Below, piece by piece: positions 10,793 through 33,303 of a stretch of 64,000 bases of DNA. The stretch comes from Hyperoplus lanceolatus (Eukaryota > Chordata > Actinopteri > Uranoscopiformes > Ammodytidae). The notes beneath the pieces are model-generated. The model did no database searches, was not told the origin of the DNA, and saw only the letters and a program-made list of their open reading frames with translations. Every line of letters starts with the position of its first letter. Position 1 is the first letter of the stretch. The translations under genes and the position numbers were made by a program. The DNA is taken from positions 25,433,501 through 25,497,500 of the forward strand of contig CM049408.1 in assembly GCA_026929865.2 (NCBI GenBank). Reading direction: 5' to 3'.

Positions 10793-13700
10793 ATACACTC
10801 TCACACACAGACCGACACATTTCCGCACACATAATCATACACACAAGCAAGCATGCACGGTCGAACACACAGTCACACACACAGTCACACACAGTCACAC
10901 GCACGCACTCACTCACTCACTCACTCACTCACTCACTCACTCACTCACTCACTCACTTACTCACTTACTTACTTACTTACTCACACACACACACATACTA
11001 CACATCGCCGCAACTCAGGTCAACCCACATACACACATCACTCCCATGATGTGAACAGATGTTTTATTTAACTCCCTTCTACTGTTCGTCCTCCAGATGT
11101 GGATGAGTGTGAAGAGGAGCCGTGCACTCACGGCTGCTTCAACACCTACGGCTCCTATATGTGCAACTGTGACGAGGGCTTTGAGTTGGCGGCCGACGGA
11201 ACCTCCTGCATTGGTGAGACGGGCTGGTTGTGTTGTTTGTCTATCCCTAAACAGTAGTGGTGGAAAATACATACAGTATGTACAATCACTCAATAGCCTA
11301 CAATGTTGAGGTAGATACTTATGCTTCGCAAAGAGAAAATATTTAATTTTTTACTTCACTGCTGGAGCTGGAGGTACTTGCTACTTTACAAATAATATTC
11401 AGACGCTGAATTTAAAATGTTAAATAATGTGTCAACAGCAGCAGATTCAACAAAGTAAAATCGATAAACTGTTTTCCACATGTAAGAGTAACTGTTACAC
11501 AACTTAGACCCTTCACAATGTCTTTAAATATCATTGAATGGCTAATGCTGTACATTTATCAAAATCATTTTCTTTGATAATGTAAAACAACATAACACAT
11601 TCGCTCCTATAACTTATTTAAACGTTCATGTCTACTGTGGGAGGGAACCAGAGGAAATCCACACAGAAAACTAAGCCAACTATTGTTCTGTTGAGTGTTA
11701 AATGAATCCTTTTGTATTTTTCATTCCTGCTAGACTTGGATGAATGCAGCTTCTCTGAGTTTCTGTGTCAGCACAGATGTATAAACACACCCGGCTCTTT
11801 CTCCTGCGTCTGTCCGCCCGGATATTATGTTTATGAGGATGGCAGGAGTTGTGAAGGTAAAGTTCAGGACGGGAGACGATGACACAGTCACTTTACTTTA
11901 TGAATAAATGTTCAACAAATGTTCTTCTTCTGATTTCTAATGTTACTCTGCAATTATTTGGACAACTATGGAATTTAACATTACACCTAAAAGCTGCAAT
12001 TAAATTCCTTTGAATGTTGCTAGTCACTTTTTGTATCGGGAAAGTTTTGAATCCAATATAACCCTGTATTATAATATTTATCATTTGTCAGCTAAAATGT
12101 ATCTTATACATCAAGGATTTCATTTGGTTTACATGGCACGAGTGCACATGCAATGCTAGTGTAGTTAGTGTACATATGGCCTACATGTTTACTGAGTTTT
12201 TACATCAGCTTATGTTTAAAACCAGCATTGTCTCATTCAGTTTTATTATGCGCTCTGTCATTCTTAACTGTATTGTTAATGCTTTTTGTGAATGTTGTTT
12301 CTTTGATGATGTTGATGATGATGATGATGATGTGTTCACTGACCTTTTAATTGTTGTGTGTTTGATTTTGAAGATGACAATGAATGTGACACTGGTAACA
12401 ACACCTGTACAACAGCACAAGTATGTTTCAATTTCCAGGGAGGCTATACATGCCTGGATCCTTTACAGTGTGCCCTTCCTTACATTGAAGTTAGTGACAA
12501 GTGAGTTCTCCATTTTCATCCTTCGAATGCATTTTCATCTGTATTCCATTACATGTATGCTTGTTATAACCAGGGGTGTTCCCGACTAAGAATTTACATA
12601 TTAGAATGTACATAGTCGAATCTGATCGGTCAAGTCTTGTATATAGTCAACAAATAATCGAATTGTGTTTTTTGTGATTAATATTAATCCATATTCTCTT
12701 ATGCAACATAACAACCGAGCCATTCCATATAAAAGACATGATTCAGCAACCCAAATTGGGTTCCTTCGATCGAATCGTCCAATAGTTGACAATTCGGGGG
12801 TCACCCCTAATTATAACAGAGCCATACGGAACACAAAGTTAAATTCACATGTATAATTAATACTTGAATTTTTTCCTATTCTCCAAACCCCCTCTGTGTC
12901 TCCCCCTGTGCAGTCAGTGCATGTGTTCAGCTGAGAACCCTGCCTGCAGGGACAAGCCCTTCACTATTCTGTACCGACACATGGACCTGTCGTCGGGGCG
13001 CAGTGTGCCTGCTGACATCTTCCAGATGCAGGCCACCACTCGCTACCCGGGCGCCTTCTACATCTTCCAGATAAAGTCGGGCAACGACGGACGAGAGTTT
13101 TACATGAGGGTGAGTACCGAATACTGAGGAGATGAATGGGACGCATTATTTCAGAAATCAATAGGACATTGTATAGCACAACACCTTATGCTGCGATGTC
13201 ACAAGCATACAATAACACCAAGGAATTATAGCACTATGCCAAAGTTGGTGATGGGGCTACATTATAACACAAGTTGATTGTGTTATGAGAGTCATTCTGG
13301 TAACATGTATAAATAGATTTTTCATTTCTTGTCAGCCGTACATGTAGTTGTGCTTTGTGTTTCGAACAGCAGCAAGCAACTCCAGATAATTTGCAACTAA
13401 CTGACAAAATAAAATGGCACCACTTACAGAATTTCAAACTCTATCAACAGACAGTCAAAAAGAAATTGCAGTAGAGAGCAGGAAAGGAAATTACAGTGCT
13501 GTTTGATTGTTATGCAATTTGTGTGTGAGGTACAGACAAAAGTAAAAACAGTGCACTCCTTTTTTAGTTTATGTCATAACATTAAAATAATTATAATTTA
13601 AAAACATATGTGGGTGGATAGATTGATAGACTGACAGACAGAAAGTCATACAGAAAAACAAATTGCAACAAAAGATAATAGTTTGATGTCTGCAGTATGC

Positions 13701-14330
13701 AAAACAAAAATGCACCACATGAACACAAAGGTATGTGTTGCACAATGCCTGTAAAAACTATAAGGACACATTTCAAACATTGAGATTTCATTGCAGTATG
13801 CAGCCAGTAGATGGCACAACAAGTGTGTGCAATGTGAATTATTTTGCTTAAATGTGTACAGACTTAGAAGATTTTGTTTTGGAAAATTTTCAAAGTATAC
13901 AGATTCTCCGTGACATGTAAAAATACCCCCTTGATATATCAGACTGAGTTTCCTTCTGTTGTTCCTTGTTTGAACAAGCCCTGCCCGACTCTGTGCACTG
14001 TGGAAATCACCTCCAACTTTCCACATGTTTGCTGATTGTAAATGTTATTACAAAGCCCTGAGACTTGGGTATCCCCCCCCCCTTCCCCTCCCCATCATCA
14101 TATCCTATTCAAACATTTCCCGTGCTTCACATCTAACATTCCTCTTTCTTATTTCCTCTATCCTGCAGCAAACCAGCAACGTGAGCGCCACGCTGGTGCT
14201 GTCGCGGCCCATCAAAGGTCCCAAGGAGGTGGTGCTGGACCTGGAGATGGTCACGGTCAACAATGTCATCAACTTCAGAGGCAGCTCCATCATTCGTCTG
14301 ACGGTATTTGTCTCAGAGCATCCGTTCTGA
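9773..14330 (+). CDS. fbln5: Fibulin-5, last seven coding exons (5' part not in window)
   Basis: Fibulin-5 is a secreted calcium-binding matrix glycoprotein that organises elastic fibres. Exons: 9773-9895, 10639-10755, 11097-11213, 11734-11856, 12374-12500, 12914-13109, 14169-14330. All have AG/GT borders, and the first five begin in phase 1, as EGF modules do. The 321 visible residues are five cbEGF modules and the fibulin C-terminal domain, ending in [17 protein letters not shown] and stop. Modules such as [20 protein letters not shown] and [12 protein letters not shown], and the C-terminal [10 protein letters not shown], match human fibulin-5 as I remember it and not fibulin-3 or -4. The human protein is 448 aa, so about 127 N-terminal residues (signal peptide, RGD-containing module) are missing. 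Their exons were not found between 4.8 and 9.7 kb and probably lie before position 1. The gene lies head-to-tail with tc2n, as in human. Confidence 0.95.
10757..11096 (+). repeat. fbln5 intron made largely of (CA)n and (CTCA)n
   Basis: The (AC) tract at 10759-10797 starts within 3 bases of the donor GT. A second simple tract of CTCA tetranucleotides covers about 10907-10975. The intron is only about 340 bases, so most of it is simple sequence. Confidence 0.93.
12302..12332. repeat. (GAT)n short tandem repeat
   Basis: About ten GAT triplets in the intron before the last fbln5 EGF exon. Confidence 0.9.
12914..14330 (+). other. fbln5: Fibulin-type C-terminal domain (two exons)
   Basis: The first exon carries [20 protein letters not shown] and [20 protein letters not shown]; the second carries [26 protein letters not shown] in two overlapping blocks. 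This is the family-defining C-terminal module, implicated in binding elastin and lysyl-oxidase-like proteins in the known mammalian protein. The joining intron is about 1.06 kb. Confidence 0.93.
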
Positions 14331-14449
14331 GGGTCCCACGTGAAGTTCACCGCCTCCCCCCAAAAGAATCAAGCTGCTCTCATCTTTAGCTGATGTAATG
14401 GTTTGTTTGAGACAGCTCACCACCCTCCCTTTTTTAAAGAATTTTTATT

Positions 14450-14790
14450 TTGTATAGCTTTAGTGCGTAACTTTTTCATATAAATGAATGTTGTTTGAAT
14501 TTGCTGAACGGGTTGACACAAATTAATTAAGCCAATCAGCTCCACAAAACGCTCTCTTTATTTCTCAGTAAACTGGTGTCACCCCCCAACACTGGCGCAG
14601 AAGCTCAAGAAAAAATCCCAAGAAGCACCCAGTTGTTTATTCTTCTACTGCTGACAGAAAACCTGGACGTACAGCAGAAGGTATAAAATCTGTGTGCGAT
14701 CGCTGAAGGCTTACCTCACGTAGATGCGCTGACAGCGTTCCACAGCATTCCTCATGGGGGCGACAGAAGTTACGCACTATAGCTTTAAAT
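14450..14790 (-). repeat. Foldback element family C in the fbln5 3' UTR
   Basis: Left end TATAGCTTTAGTGCGTAACT and right end AGTTACGCACTATAGCTTTA are inverted copies of each other. The interior is shared with the copy at 18033-18530 in tc2n, in opposite orientation. No coding capacity is seen, so this is a MITE-like non-autonomous DNA element. Confidence 0.8.
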
Positions 14791-15232
14791 CGTTATGTCA
14801 CCCTCAATAAAGACAAGTCTGATAAAGACTCAAAGTAAAGATCCAGCTGATGGTAAAGCCTCCCTGTGCTCCCATCCCCACCCTGGTTAAATGGACACTG
14901 AGTTTTTATGGCTGCCACATGGACTGATGACATGGAGGGATATTTATGATGTACAATTTCTGACATATTCTATTTAGAAAGTTGCCTGAAAATTATGGAA
15001 ATGACGGTGTACAAAAGTATACAGGATACAGTTTACCTCAGTTGTCTGGGAATTTTCACCCCTTCAGATAAGCTGTGAAAGTGACTTTTATATGCTTGAA
15101 CTCAAGTCATTGCATCATGACTGCCATCAGATCATTGTCGTGTTTGTTTTTTATTTTTATGAGTGGCAATATTTGAAATGATGTAACAACCAGTCCTCAA
15201 CTGAAATATTGAGCACAGTTTCTTTTTAGACC

Positions 15233-15238
15233 AATAAA
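15233..15238 (+). terminator. fbln5: Candidate poly(A) signal of fbln5
   Basis: AATAAA about 900 bases after the stop codon, followed by a T- and GT-containing stretch. An alternative AATAAA is at 14806-14811. Confidence 0.5.
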
Positions 15239-15260
15239 TGTCTTCACAACACAACTGACA

Positions 15261-15990
15261 TGAGCGGACTCTTCAACTCCTGAAACAATTTGGGATTACA
15301 ATACAATACTTTTAGGGAACTATGACATATTATGTGAGGTTGGGGATTTGGGCATGTGCTTTTACAAATGTGTGACTTACATGAAATTAAAAATATCTGG
15401 GTTTCAGATAAATGGCAAGAAATTTGGGATTTCTTTGGGAATGAAATAAAACATTTTTGGGGGACATCTTTGGGACCATGGTAAATCTTTGAATGCTATT
15501 CATCAGATTTGTGCTCACAACAATTCTATTTTTTTAACAACAAATTGAACATTTGTTTGATTGGAGGCAGCGTAACCGATTTGGAGATTTTATCAAATTG
15601 CAAGTTTTGTGATTTGGGATAAGTAGAATGTATTGTGTGATTATATTAAGCATATTTTTGGGATATATTGCAATATACCAAATATTGTCAATGGGGGGGG
15701 GGGGGGCTATTACAACATTTAGGATGTTATTAATTAATGTAGAGCATACTTCTAAAGTCAGTGAATTTTTATTTTATTTTTTTTCTCACCAAATTGTAAT
15801 TGAATATCCTCAGCAAATAAAGCGACAGTCCTGGGTTGCCAAGTTTCTATCTGTAGACTATGATTTATGAAATGCAGTGACATCGAGCACCAACAAACAC
15901 CAAAAAAAAAAATCCAAACAGAAAGACAGTGTTGCTCTTATGACTTTTCGGGGAAGGAAGTGCAAACACACGGCGCCAATCCGGGAAGGT
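15261..15990. other. Intergenic stretch between fbln5 and tc2n
   Basis: AT-rich, with a G-run near 15697-15706. No exon, RNA gene or clear element is seen. Confidence 0.5.
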
Positions 15991-16008
15991 GAGAGAGAGG
16001 GAGAGGGA

Positions 16009-16086
<78 letters not shown>
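15991..16086. repeat. (GA)n microsatellite next to the tc2n 5' region
   Basis: About 96 bases of GA with a few GGGA units on the left, ending about 130 bases before the proposed tc2n first-exon donor. Confidence 0.97.
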
Positions 16087-16090
<4 letters not shown>

Positions 16091-16215
16091 ACCTGTAACA
16101 AACGCGCACCACAGACTTGAGCGCGCTGTCATTTCTCTCCACCTGGCCCTGTGAGAGTGACCTGCTCCCCTGGATGTACAAACTTTCTCCTGTTTTAGTG
16201 AATAACATCGCACTG
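16087..16215 (+). promoter_or_regulatory. tc2n: Probable tc2n promoter and non-coding first exon
   Basis: A relatively GC-rich stretch with CGCGC motifs lies directly after the (GA)n tract and ends in a strong donor, CACTG/GTAAGT at 16215/16216. The first coding exon starts over 1 kb downstream after an acceptor at 17292-17293, so a 5' UTR exon is expected and this is the best candidate. The start site is not defined. Confidence 0.5.
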
Positions 16216-17301
16216 GTAAGTTTCCATTTTAAGCTGGTTTTGTTATTTAAAATAATATTTGATTTATTAATATTTTAATGTTTGTAGCAAGGTGACTCCG
16301 ACACAAAACTCCTTCATAGGCAGCACGGCACGAGGCAGAACAATTGCAGCGAAGTCATAATGGTTTGAACACATGTTAGTGTTCGTCCATCGCCTACTCT
16401 GTTCGTCCTTGTGTCATCATTTATTTTTGTTAAAGTTTTATTATTGTGTGTACTGGGATCTCAACCCCCATCATATCCTCCAAAATACGAAAGTGAAGTT
16501 ATAGGATTTCAGAGCTCATTGAATTGTATTTTCGAGGCACCATACCCAATTCTGAGGATTTGGAGGCATTGAGGTATAACATTACATCACAATTAGGATT
16601 ATAATAATACCACATATTGCCAATGTATATTGCATTACATTTGGAAATATAATGTACTACAATTGATATTTTGCCAACGTTTGTGTTATAGCCTATCAAC
16701 TTTCAGCTTTTTGAGGTGCAATATCAAAAACTGTTTTTGTTTTGTTGTTGTTGGTGGAACTAGCACTAAGTAGGATTATGGGGCTACATTATAGCATTAT
16801 TATATTGCCTTAAATCACAATTGGTGCAATAACAACAATGTAGATTTTAACTATATATATCTTTCTTTAGACTTTAACAAACTTGCCAACGTTTGGGCAT
16901 TACATGTTGGAATGTATAGGCCTATACTACAATTTAAATTTTGACATATGGACAACCCTGGAACTAGATTAATAACACTCTTATTTTGGAGCACAATGCC
17001 AGAGTTGGCGATGGGGCTACATTTTAAACAGGTTTTGGATTATATCAATTTCCAAATGTGCTTCGGTGATTTGGGTGCACTATAACACATGGTATTAAAA
17101 CAACCAAACCCGATGAATGGTATGTATAAATGCCAAACTCAAGGATTGCCATGACAAATGTGTACTTTTCATTGTTATCAGCTCCTGACAACAATGAAGC
17201 CTAGAGAGGCTTGTTCTCCGACCCTGGTGGTATCACTGTTTGCTGCGTAAACTGTAACTTCCACTCACTCTTTCATTCTCGAAATATCTCCAGTGGCAGC
17301 C

Positions 17302-28375
<11,074 letters not shown>

Positions 28376-29310
28376 ACCTCTTCTCCTAAACTTCCTCTTC
28401 ACGCAACTACTGATGTAATGCGCTGCTAGTCCAGCTGTGTCGGCCGGCCACGGTCCTGTAAGGTAGCTGAGTCTACTCCGAAGCATCGTACTGTAAACTA
28501 AACTACTCAACATTTTCTGAATCCCACGGGAGACCAGATTTTCACGGAGACGGTTCAAGTGCTCGCTTGTAAATTTGGGTTTTTCGAACAAAGTGTAGGT
28601 GCAGGAAAAAGGTTTTTGGTGTTTTTTATGTAGATAAAATTACGTTTTATCCTTTAAAAAAGCATTAGTCTATTACTAATTAGCTGTATAAAAGGCTGTA
28701 TCTTGTAAGTGACAAGATATGTGTAGATCACTGCTCTGTCATCCTGTTTCAGTTGGATAGAAAGTTTACAGGCAGAGAAAGTCACCACAAAGCTAAACTC
28801 ACTGTATTAAAAAAAGTCATCCTATTAGTCTGCAAATAACACAAATTTTAAAAGATAAATCAAAGGAATATTTTATTTTTCTTATTGTCAACAAACCCAT
28901 AAAAAGATCTAAACCAACACTACCATAGACCATTTATTGATACATTCCTACCCTATCTCTCTGCTCATTGGTTAATCCTGAAGATGTGCATCTCTAAAAA
29001 CAGGTCATGAATGTATAGCATATTTCAGTGAACACTAAACACTTTAGTTTTTCAAATATTACTAAAATTTGCATTTGTAATATTTTTAGGCCACTTGGGA
29101 GCAGGAGAAACAAGTTGTGAACACAGCATTGACATATCACTCATGTTGATATGGTGAACGTGTCAGTAAACATTTGCAAACTTTGTAGGCTGTTGTGTTT
29201 CTGTACAGTTCTGCAGAATAGAACCTTAGCTGTATATGCTTTTGATAGTGAAGCACTTTAATTTATTCTATGTATTTAGTTTTGAACATTTTGTGAATAA
29301 AAGTAGATGT
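28376..29310 (+). other. tc2n: tc2n 3' UTR
   Basis: Follows the TAA at 28373-28375. It ends near the AATAAA at 29296-29301. No element is recognised inside it. Confidence 0.6.
29296..29301 (+). terminator. tc2n: Candidate poly(A) signal of tc2n
   Basis: AATAAA about 920 bases after the stop codon, followed by a GT-rich stretch. Confidence 0.55.
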
Positions 29311-31666
29311 TGTTTAAAAACATTGCGTTAGTTTGTGTGCTGTCATTTTGTTTTAGTAGAATCTGAACTAAGAAGATTTTACAGTTAAGTGTGTGAACGG
29401 TGAATAATCTTTTTTAAATGTCTTGTTTGGTTCTTCAGAAGACAAGCAGCTATTGGTATTCAGCATGTGACACATGTCTGCAGAACCTTTAAAATAGGTC
29501 AACAATCATGAATTATATCATTATTATTATTATTCAGGGGCCACAGATTGAGAAATATCAAGGTAAATAGCAAGAAAATTTGCTTCACTTCCTGACTTCT
29601 GCTCTTGAAAAACGAATTGTCTTTTTCAATTTCACTCTTTATTACAAAGCAATTTAATTTCCCTCCTGTACTGTTTATGGGCTCTTTCAATTTTGTCCTC
29701 AACATTTGAGGAGTTACTTAAAAACAACATTTAAGTAGAAAGTTCTTAATATTCTTTCAGCTGCAGCACTTTGAAAAGTTCAGTTTCCTTTCAAGTTCAA
29801 AGTTTGTAACCATCTTTACAATTCAAACAATCATTCTGAACCGCAAGTAGCATTTCTGACTGGGAAATGGACTATTTTGGTCATAAAAACCCTCAGGTTT
29901 ATGGGAATCCTGTCTCCCTTCTCGTAAAGCATGAGATTGAGCGGCAACTTGCTGTGTGTGACCAGCTGTGGACGTGGCCGCGCAAACACACACACACCCA
30001 CCAAGCTTTCCAATAAGTCTGTGGACCAAGAAAACAGAATCTGGCAAGTGTTTGCGTTTCAAGTGTGTGTGACCAGGACAACTGGGCGCTCCGTGTGAGT
30101 GGTCCTACGTCAGAACCCTTCATATCCTAGCGTGCCAATAAGCCATCATCTTTATCATTACGTAATTAAATGTTTGATTTATGGTTAATGTTAAACAGAG
30201 GGCATTCCGGACACACCTTCACCTGCAAGTTTACTTAACACTCTGCTCCAAGTCACGGAAAAGCAAGTTTGACAATTACTCAAGAAAGGTGTTTTTAGAT
30301 TAAGCAACAGGATTCTGGGTTATTGTTCCTATATGTGTGTTTAACAGATTCTTCTCTTGGCACTCGTTTGGCCGGTTGCCATAGCGAGTGTGTTGCACAT
30401 TCCAGCTGTCTCATAACTGCATTGTTGCATATGCAGGTTCCTTCACTTAGGAGACACAATTGAGAGTTTGCAGGAGGTTTGCAGAGAAGATGGCTGTTAA
30501 ATACATGCTGTTCTCATCTTATGATGTCCCTCCATCTCAATTTCATTCACAATAAAGGGTATTAAATTACATGACATACGACACCCTAGGCTTATTAAAT
30601 CTCGCTGACAACATGTTGGAAGAAAGTCAGAAGTCCTTTGGAGAAAAACAAATAAAACATAAAAACTTGTTTTGAAACTCAGGGAAAAATCCTTTCAGGG
30701 TTTGAGTGAACATTTTCCAGGTGGATTTTGAAAGAATTGCATAGATATGTCACAATATTTGTTCTTTCCAGTGGCAGCGATAAAACATTGTATGACAGTT
30801 AAAACTATAAAATAGATTTTAGTGTTAGTGTGCATTTTTTCATTTAACTTTTATTTATCCTCGAGAGACCAATTGAGGGGTGACCCTCATTTACAATAAA
30901 ATTCAAAAGTATTGCAAAACTTGATGTTGAACTTGCAAACATGATCCCTTACTACTGTTACTCTAAGTTGATTGTTTATTCCGCTGCCCTTTGGTGGCCA
31001 GATAGCGGTTATGATTGGTTTGATTGGAGTAAATAGGCTACCTTGTTGAACTTGAGGGTAAAAATGCAATAAAGTCAGTTAAAGTAATACAAAATGTGAA
31101 TAAGTGGGGATAAGGTTTTGATGAAGTCATTTTGTTGGAAGTAACCTAGTCTTCCAGGAACCAGGTTAGGGAGATGGAGGAGAAGATTGGGGCCACATGT
31201 AGTAGCAGAACTCTCAATAACATTAATCTCAGCATTTTACATCACTCTCATTACCCGACATATGTGCACTTTGTCCGCATATTGGGCACAGCTGCGACTA
31301 AGCAGAAGGGCGGCGGTCGACCACCTGCTGAAAGAAACGGCTACATACAGCTTCAACTTCCAAATTGGAATTCTTCACATACTGAAATTGATGGAGCTAC
31401 AACATCTCTGGAGATTTTGGTAAAGGTAGAGACACACACACACACTACAGGTAAATTAAAGTAGCCTTAAAGTAGCCTTATAGTAGGTAAAAGCCTGTTT
31501 GTCTGGACAGATTAAATCATTGTCTGCATTACCTCAAATATTTCATAAATTCATCATTCGAACACAAACATTTTTTCTCCAAGCTGAACCTCTGAAGGAG
31601 TCGGTGCGCCCTCGTGTGATAACTGGCAGATATTGCAGGATTGGATTGGCATTCTGGTGTCGAGCA

Positions 31667-31668
<2 letters not shown>
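29311..31668. other. Intergenic DNA between tc2n and plek2
   Basis: No exon was found. The stretch at about 30840-30910 (TTTTATTTATCC...ACCAATTGAG...CTCATTTACAATAAA) resembles a common fish interspersed repeat. Open frames near 31174-31464 have no domain and no codon bias that I can see. Confidence 0.5.
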
Positions 31669-32062
<394 letters not shown>

Positions 32063-33303
32063 ATGGATACAGAGAAGAAAAACACGGTCCTGCGGGAAGG
32101 ATTCCTTGTGAAAAGGGTGAGACATTCTGGTTAAAATCATAATAAAAAAAATGCTGAAAAATATAGATTTAATTTAGTCATTGGGACATGTAGTGAGGGA
32201 TGTAGAACACTTTAAACATACATATTTTTATTTGTGGAACCAGGTTTTTGGCTTTTTGCTAAGTTCGATGTAAACTTCAAATCAAACTATAGATAAGTCA
32301 TAGTGATGTGGGTTTTATAAGGGCAGGGTCTTTGTAAGAGCTCATCTGAGAATACTGTATAATATATAATTTTTTCGTATTGTGTTTACAGGGTCATCTT
32401 GTACACAACTGGAAGCCGCGCTGGTTCGTGTTGATGCCAGACAAGCTGATGTATTACAAGTTTGAAGGAGGCAGAAGAGACTCCTGTCAGAGAGGCAAGA
32501 TCCTACTGAAAGACTGTGAAACAACCTGTCCCTTCCTGGAACATGAAAATCGACCGGTGTGTATTTTACAGACTCCAGTGTTACTTGTTGTTTCATAAAC
32601 CAAGTTTCAAAGGACTCACACGTTTTATAAGAAAACATTTTTATTACACTTAGGCTACAGCTTCTTTCTGATGTCTGTCATTACAAAAGTCAGCAGATAA
32701 TATACAGTCTTTTGTTCAAACCTGTAAAAAACTACCTGAATGTTTAAAGGGAAGCATGTATAAAGAAAATGATTGTATTGTAGAAAGTGATGTAAGTATG
32801 TGCATGTTTTCTTGATATACGGCCTAAACAGCACCTCATAGACAAATATACTCCGTACCATTTCCTGGCTACTCAATATTTCATGTATTCACTTCATCTT
32901 CTATTCAGTGTGTTCCTTTGTTGATGTTTTTATTGGTAGAACATTGAGGGTGTGTGTTCACCAGCTGAGGCTCTCAAACATGTGTTGCCTCAGGTGTCTG
33001 TATTGTCAGGACATGATTTCTATCATCTTCCAACTTTGAACAACAATTTGTTATACTTGCTTGCCCGAGTTTGTAAAGTCCTTTCGGCAATAACACAATG
33101 TAACTTCTCAATATTTAGTTGGTCTTCAAGCTCCGGACAAAGAAGGGGACGGATCATTTTTTGGAGGCTTGTTCGCGGAAGGAGAGAGACGATTGGGCCG
33201 CTGACATCACAGCCGCAGTCGACACGCTGCAGACGGATGCAGGCGGGTGGGTGACGACCAAGCAAGACCCTGCTGAAGCCGAATTACACAACATTAATCT
33301 GAG
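32063..33303 (+). other. plek2: PLEK2 N-terminal PH domain
   Basis: Residues about 5-105: EGFLVKRG, HNWKPRWFVL, YYKFEGGRRDSC, GKILLKDCETTCPFLEHENR, then HFLEACSRKERDDWAADI with the invariant tryptophan of the C-terminal PH helix. Confidence 0.92.

Larger units (their letters stand above)
9773..12500 (+). other. fbln5: Array of five calcium-binding EGF modules in fbln5
   Basis: There is one module per exon, each opening with the calcium-binding consensus: DIDEC, DIDEC, DVDEC, DLDEC and DDNEC. The Asn/Asp hydroxylation consensus CxNxxGxYxC is visible in [30 protein letters not shown] and [10 protein letters not shown]. The last module ([16 protein letters not shown]) is the divergent terminal EGF that leads into the fibulin domain. 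Six cysteines per module are preserved. Confidence 0.93.
14331..15260 (+). other. fbln5: fbln5 3' UTR, containing a foldback element
   Basis: Downstream of the TGA at 14328-14330. Candidate poly(A) signals AATAAA lie at 14806-14811 and 15233-15238. A family C inverted-repeat element at 14450-14790 lies before both, so it would be part of the mature mRNA whichever site is used. Confidence 0.6.

Noticed and set aside
10561-11049. 162-aa open frame across an fbln5 exon
   Set aside because: Wrong frame of the EGF exon followed by CA/CTCA repeat; the true frame has the EGF cysteines.
12176-12589. 137-aa open frame over the last fbln5 EGF exon
   Set aside because: Mostly intron and GAT repeat in a different frame from the real exon.
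31174-31464. 96-aa plus-strand open frame between tc2n and plek2
   Set aside because: No domain, no splice sites that fit, ends in a CA run; chance frame.
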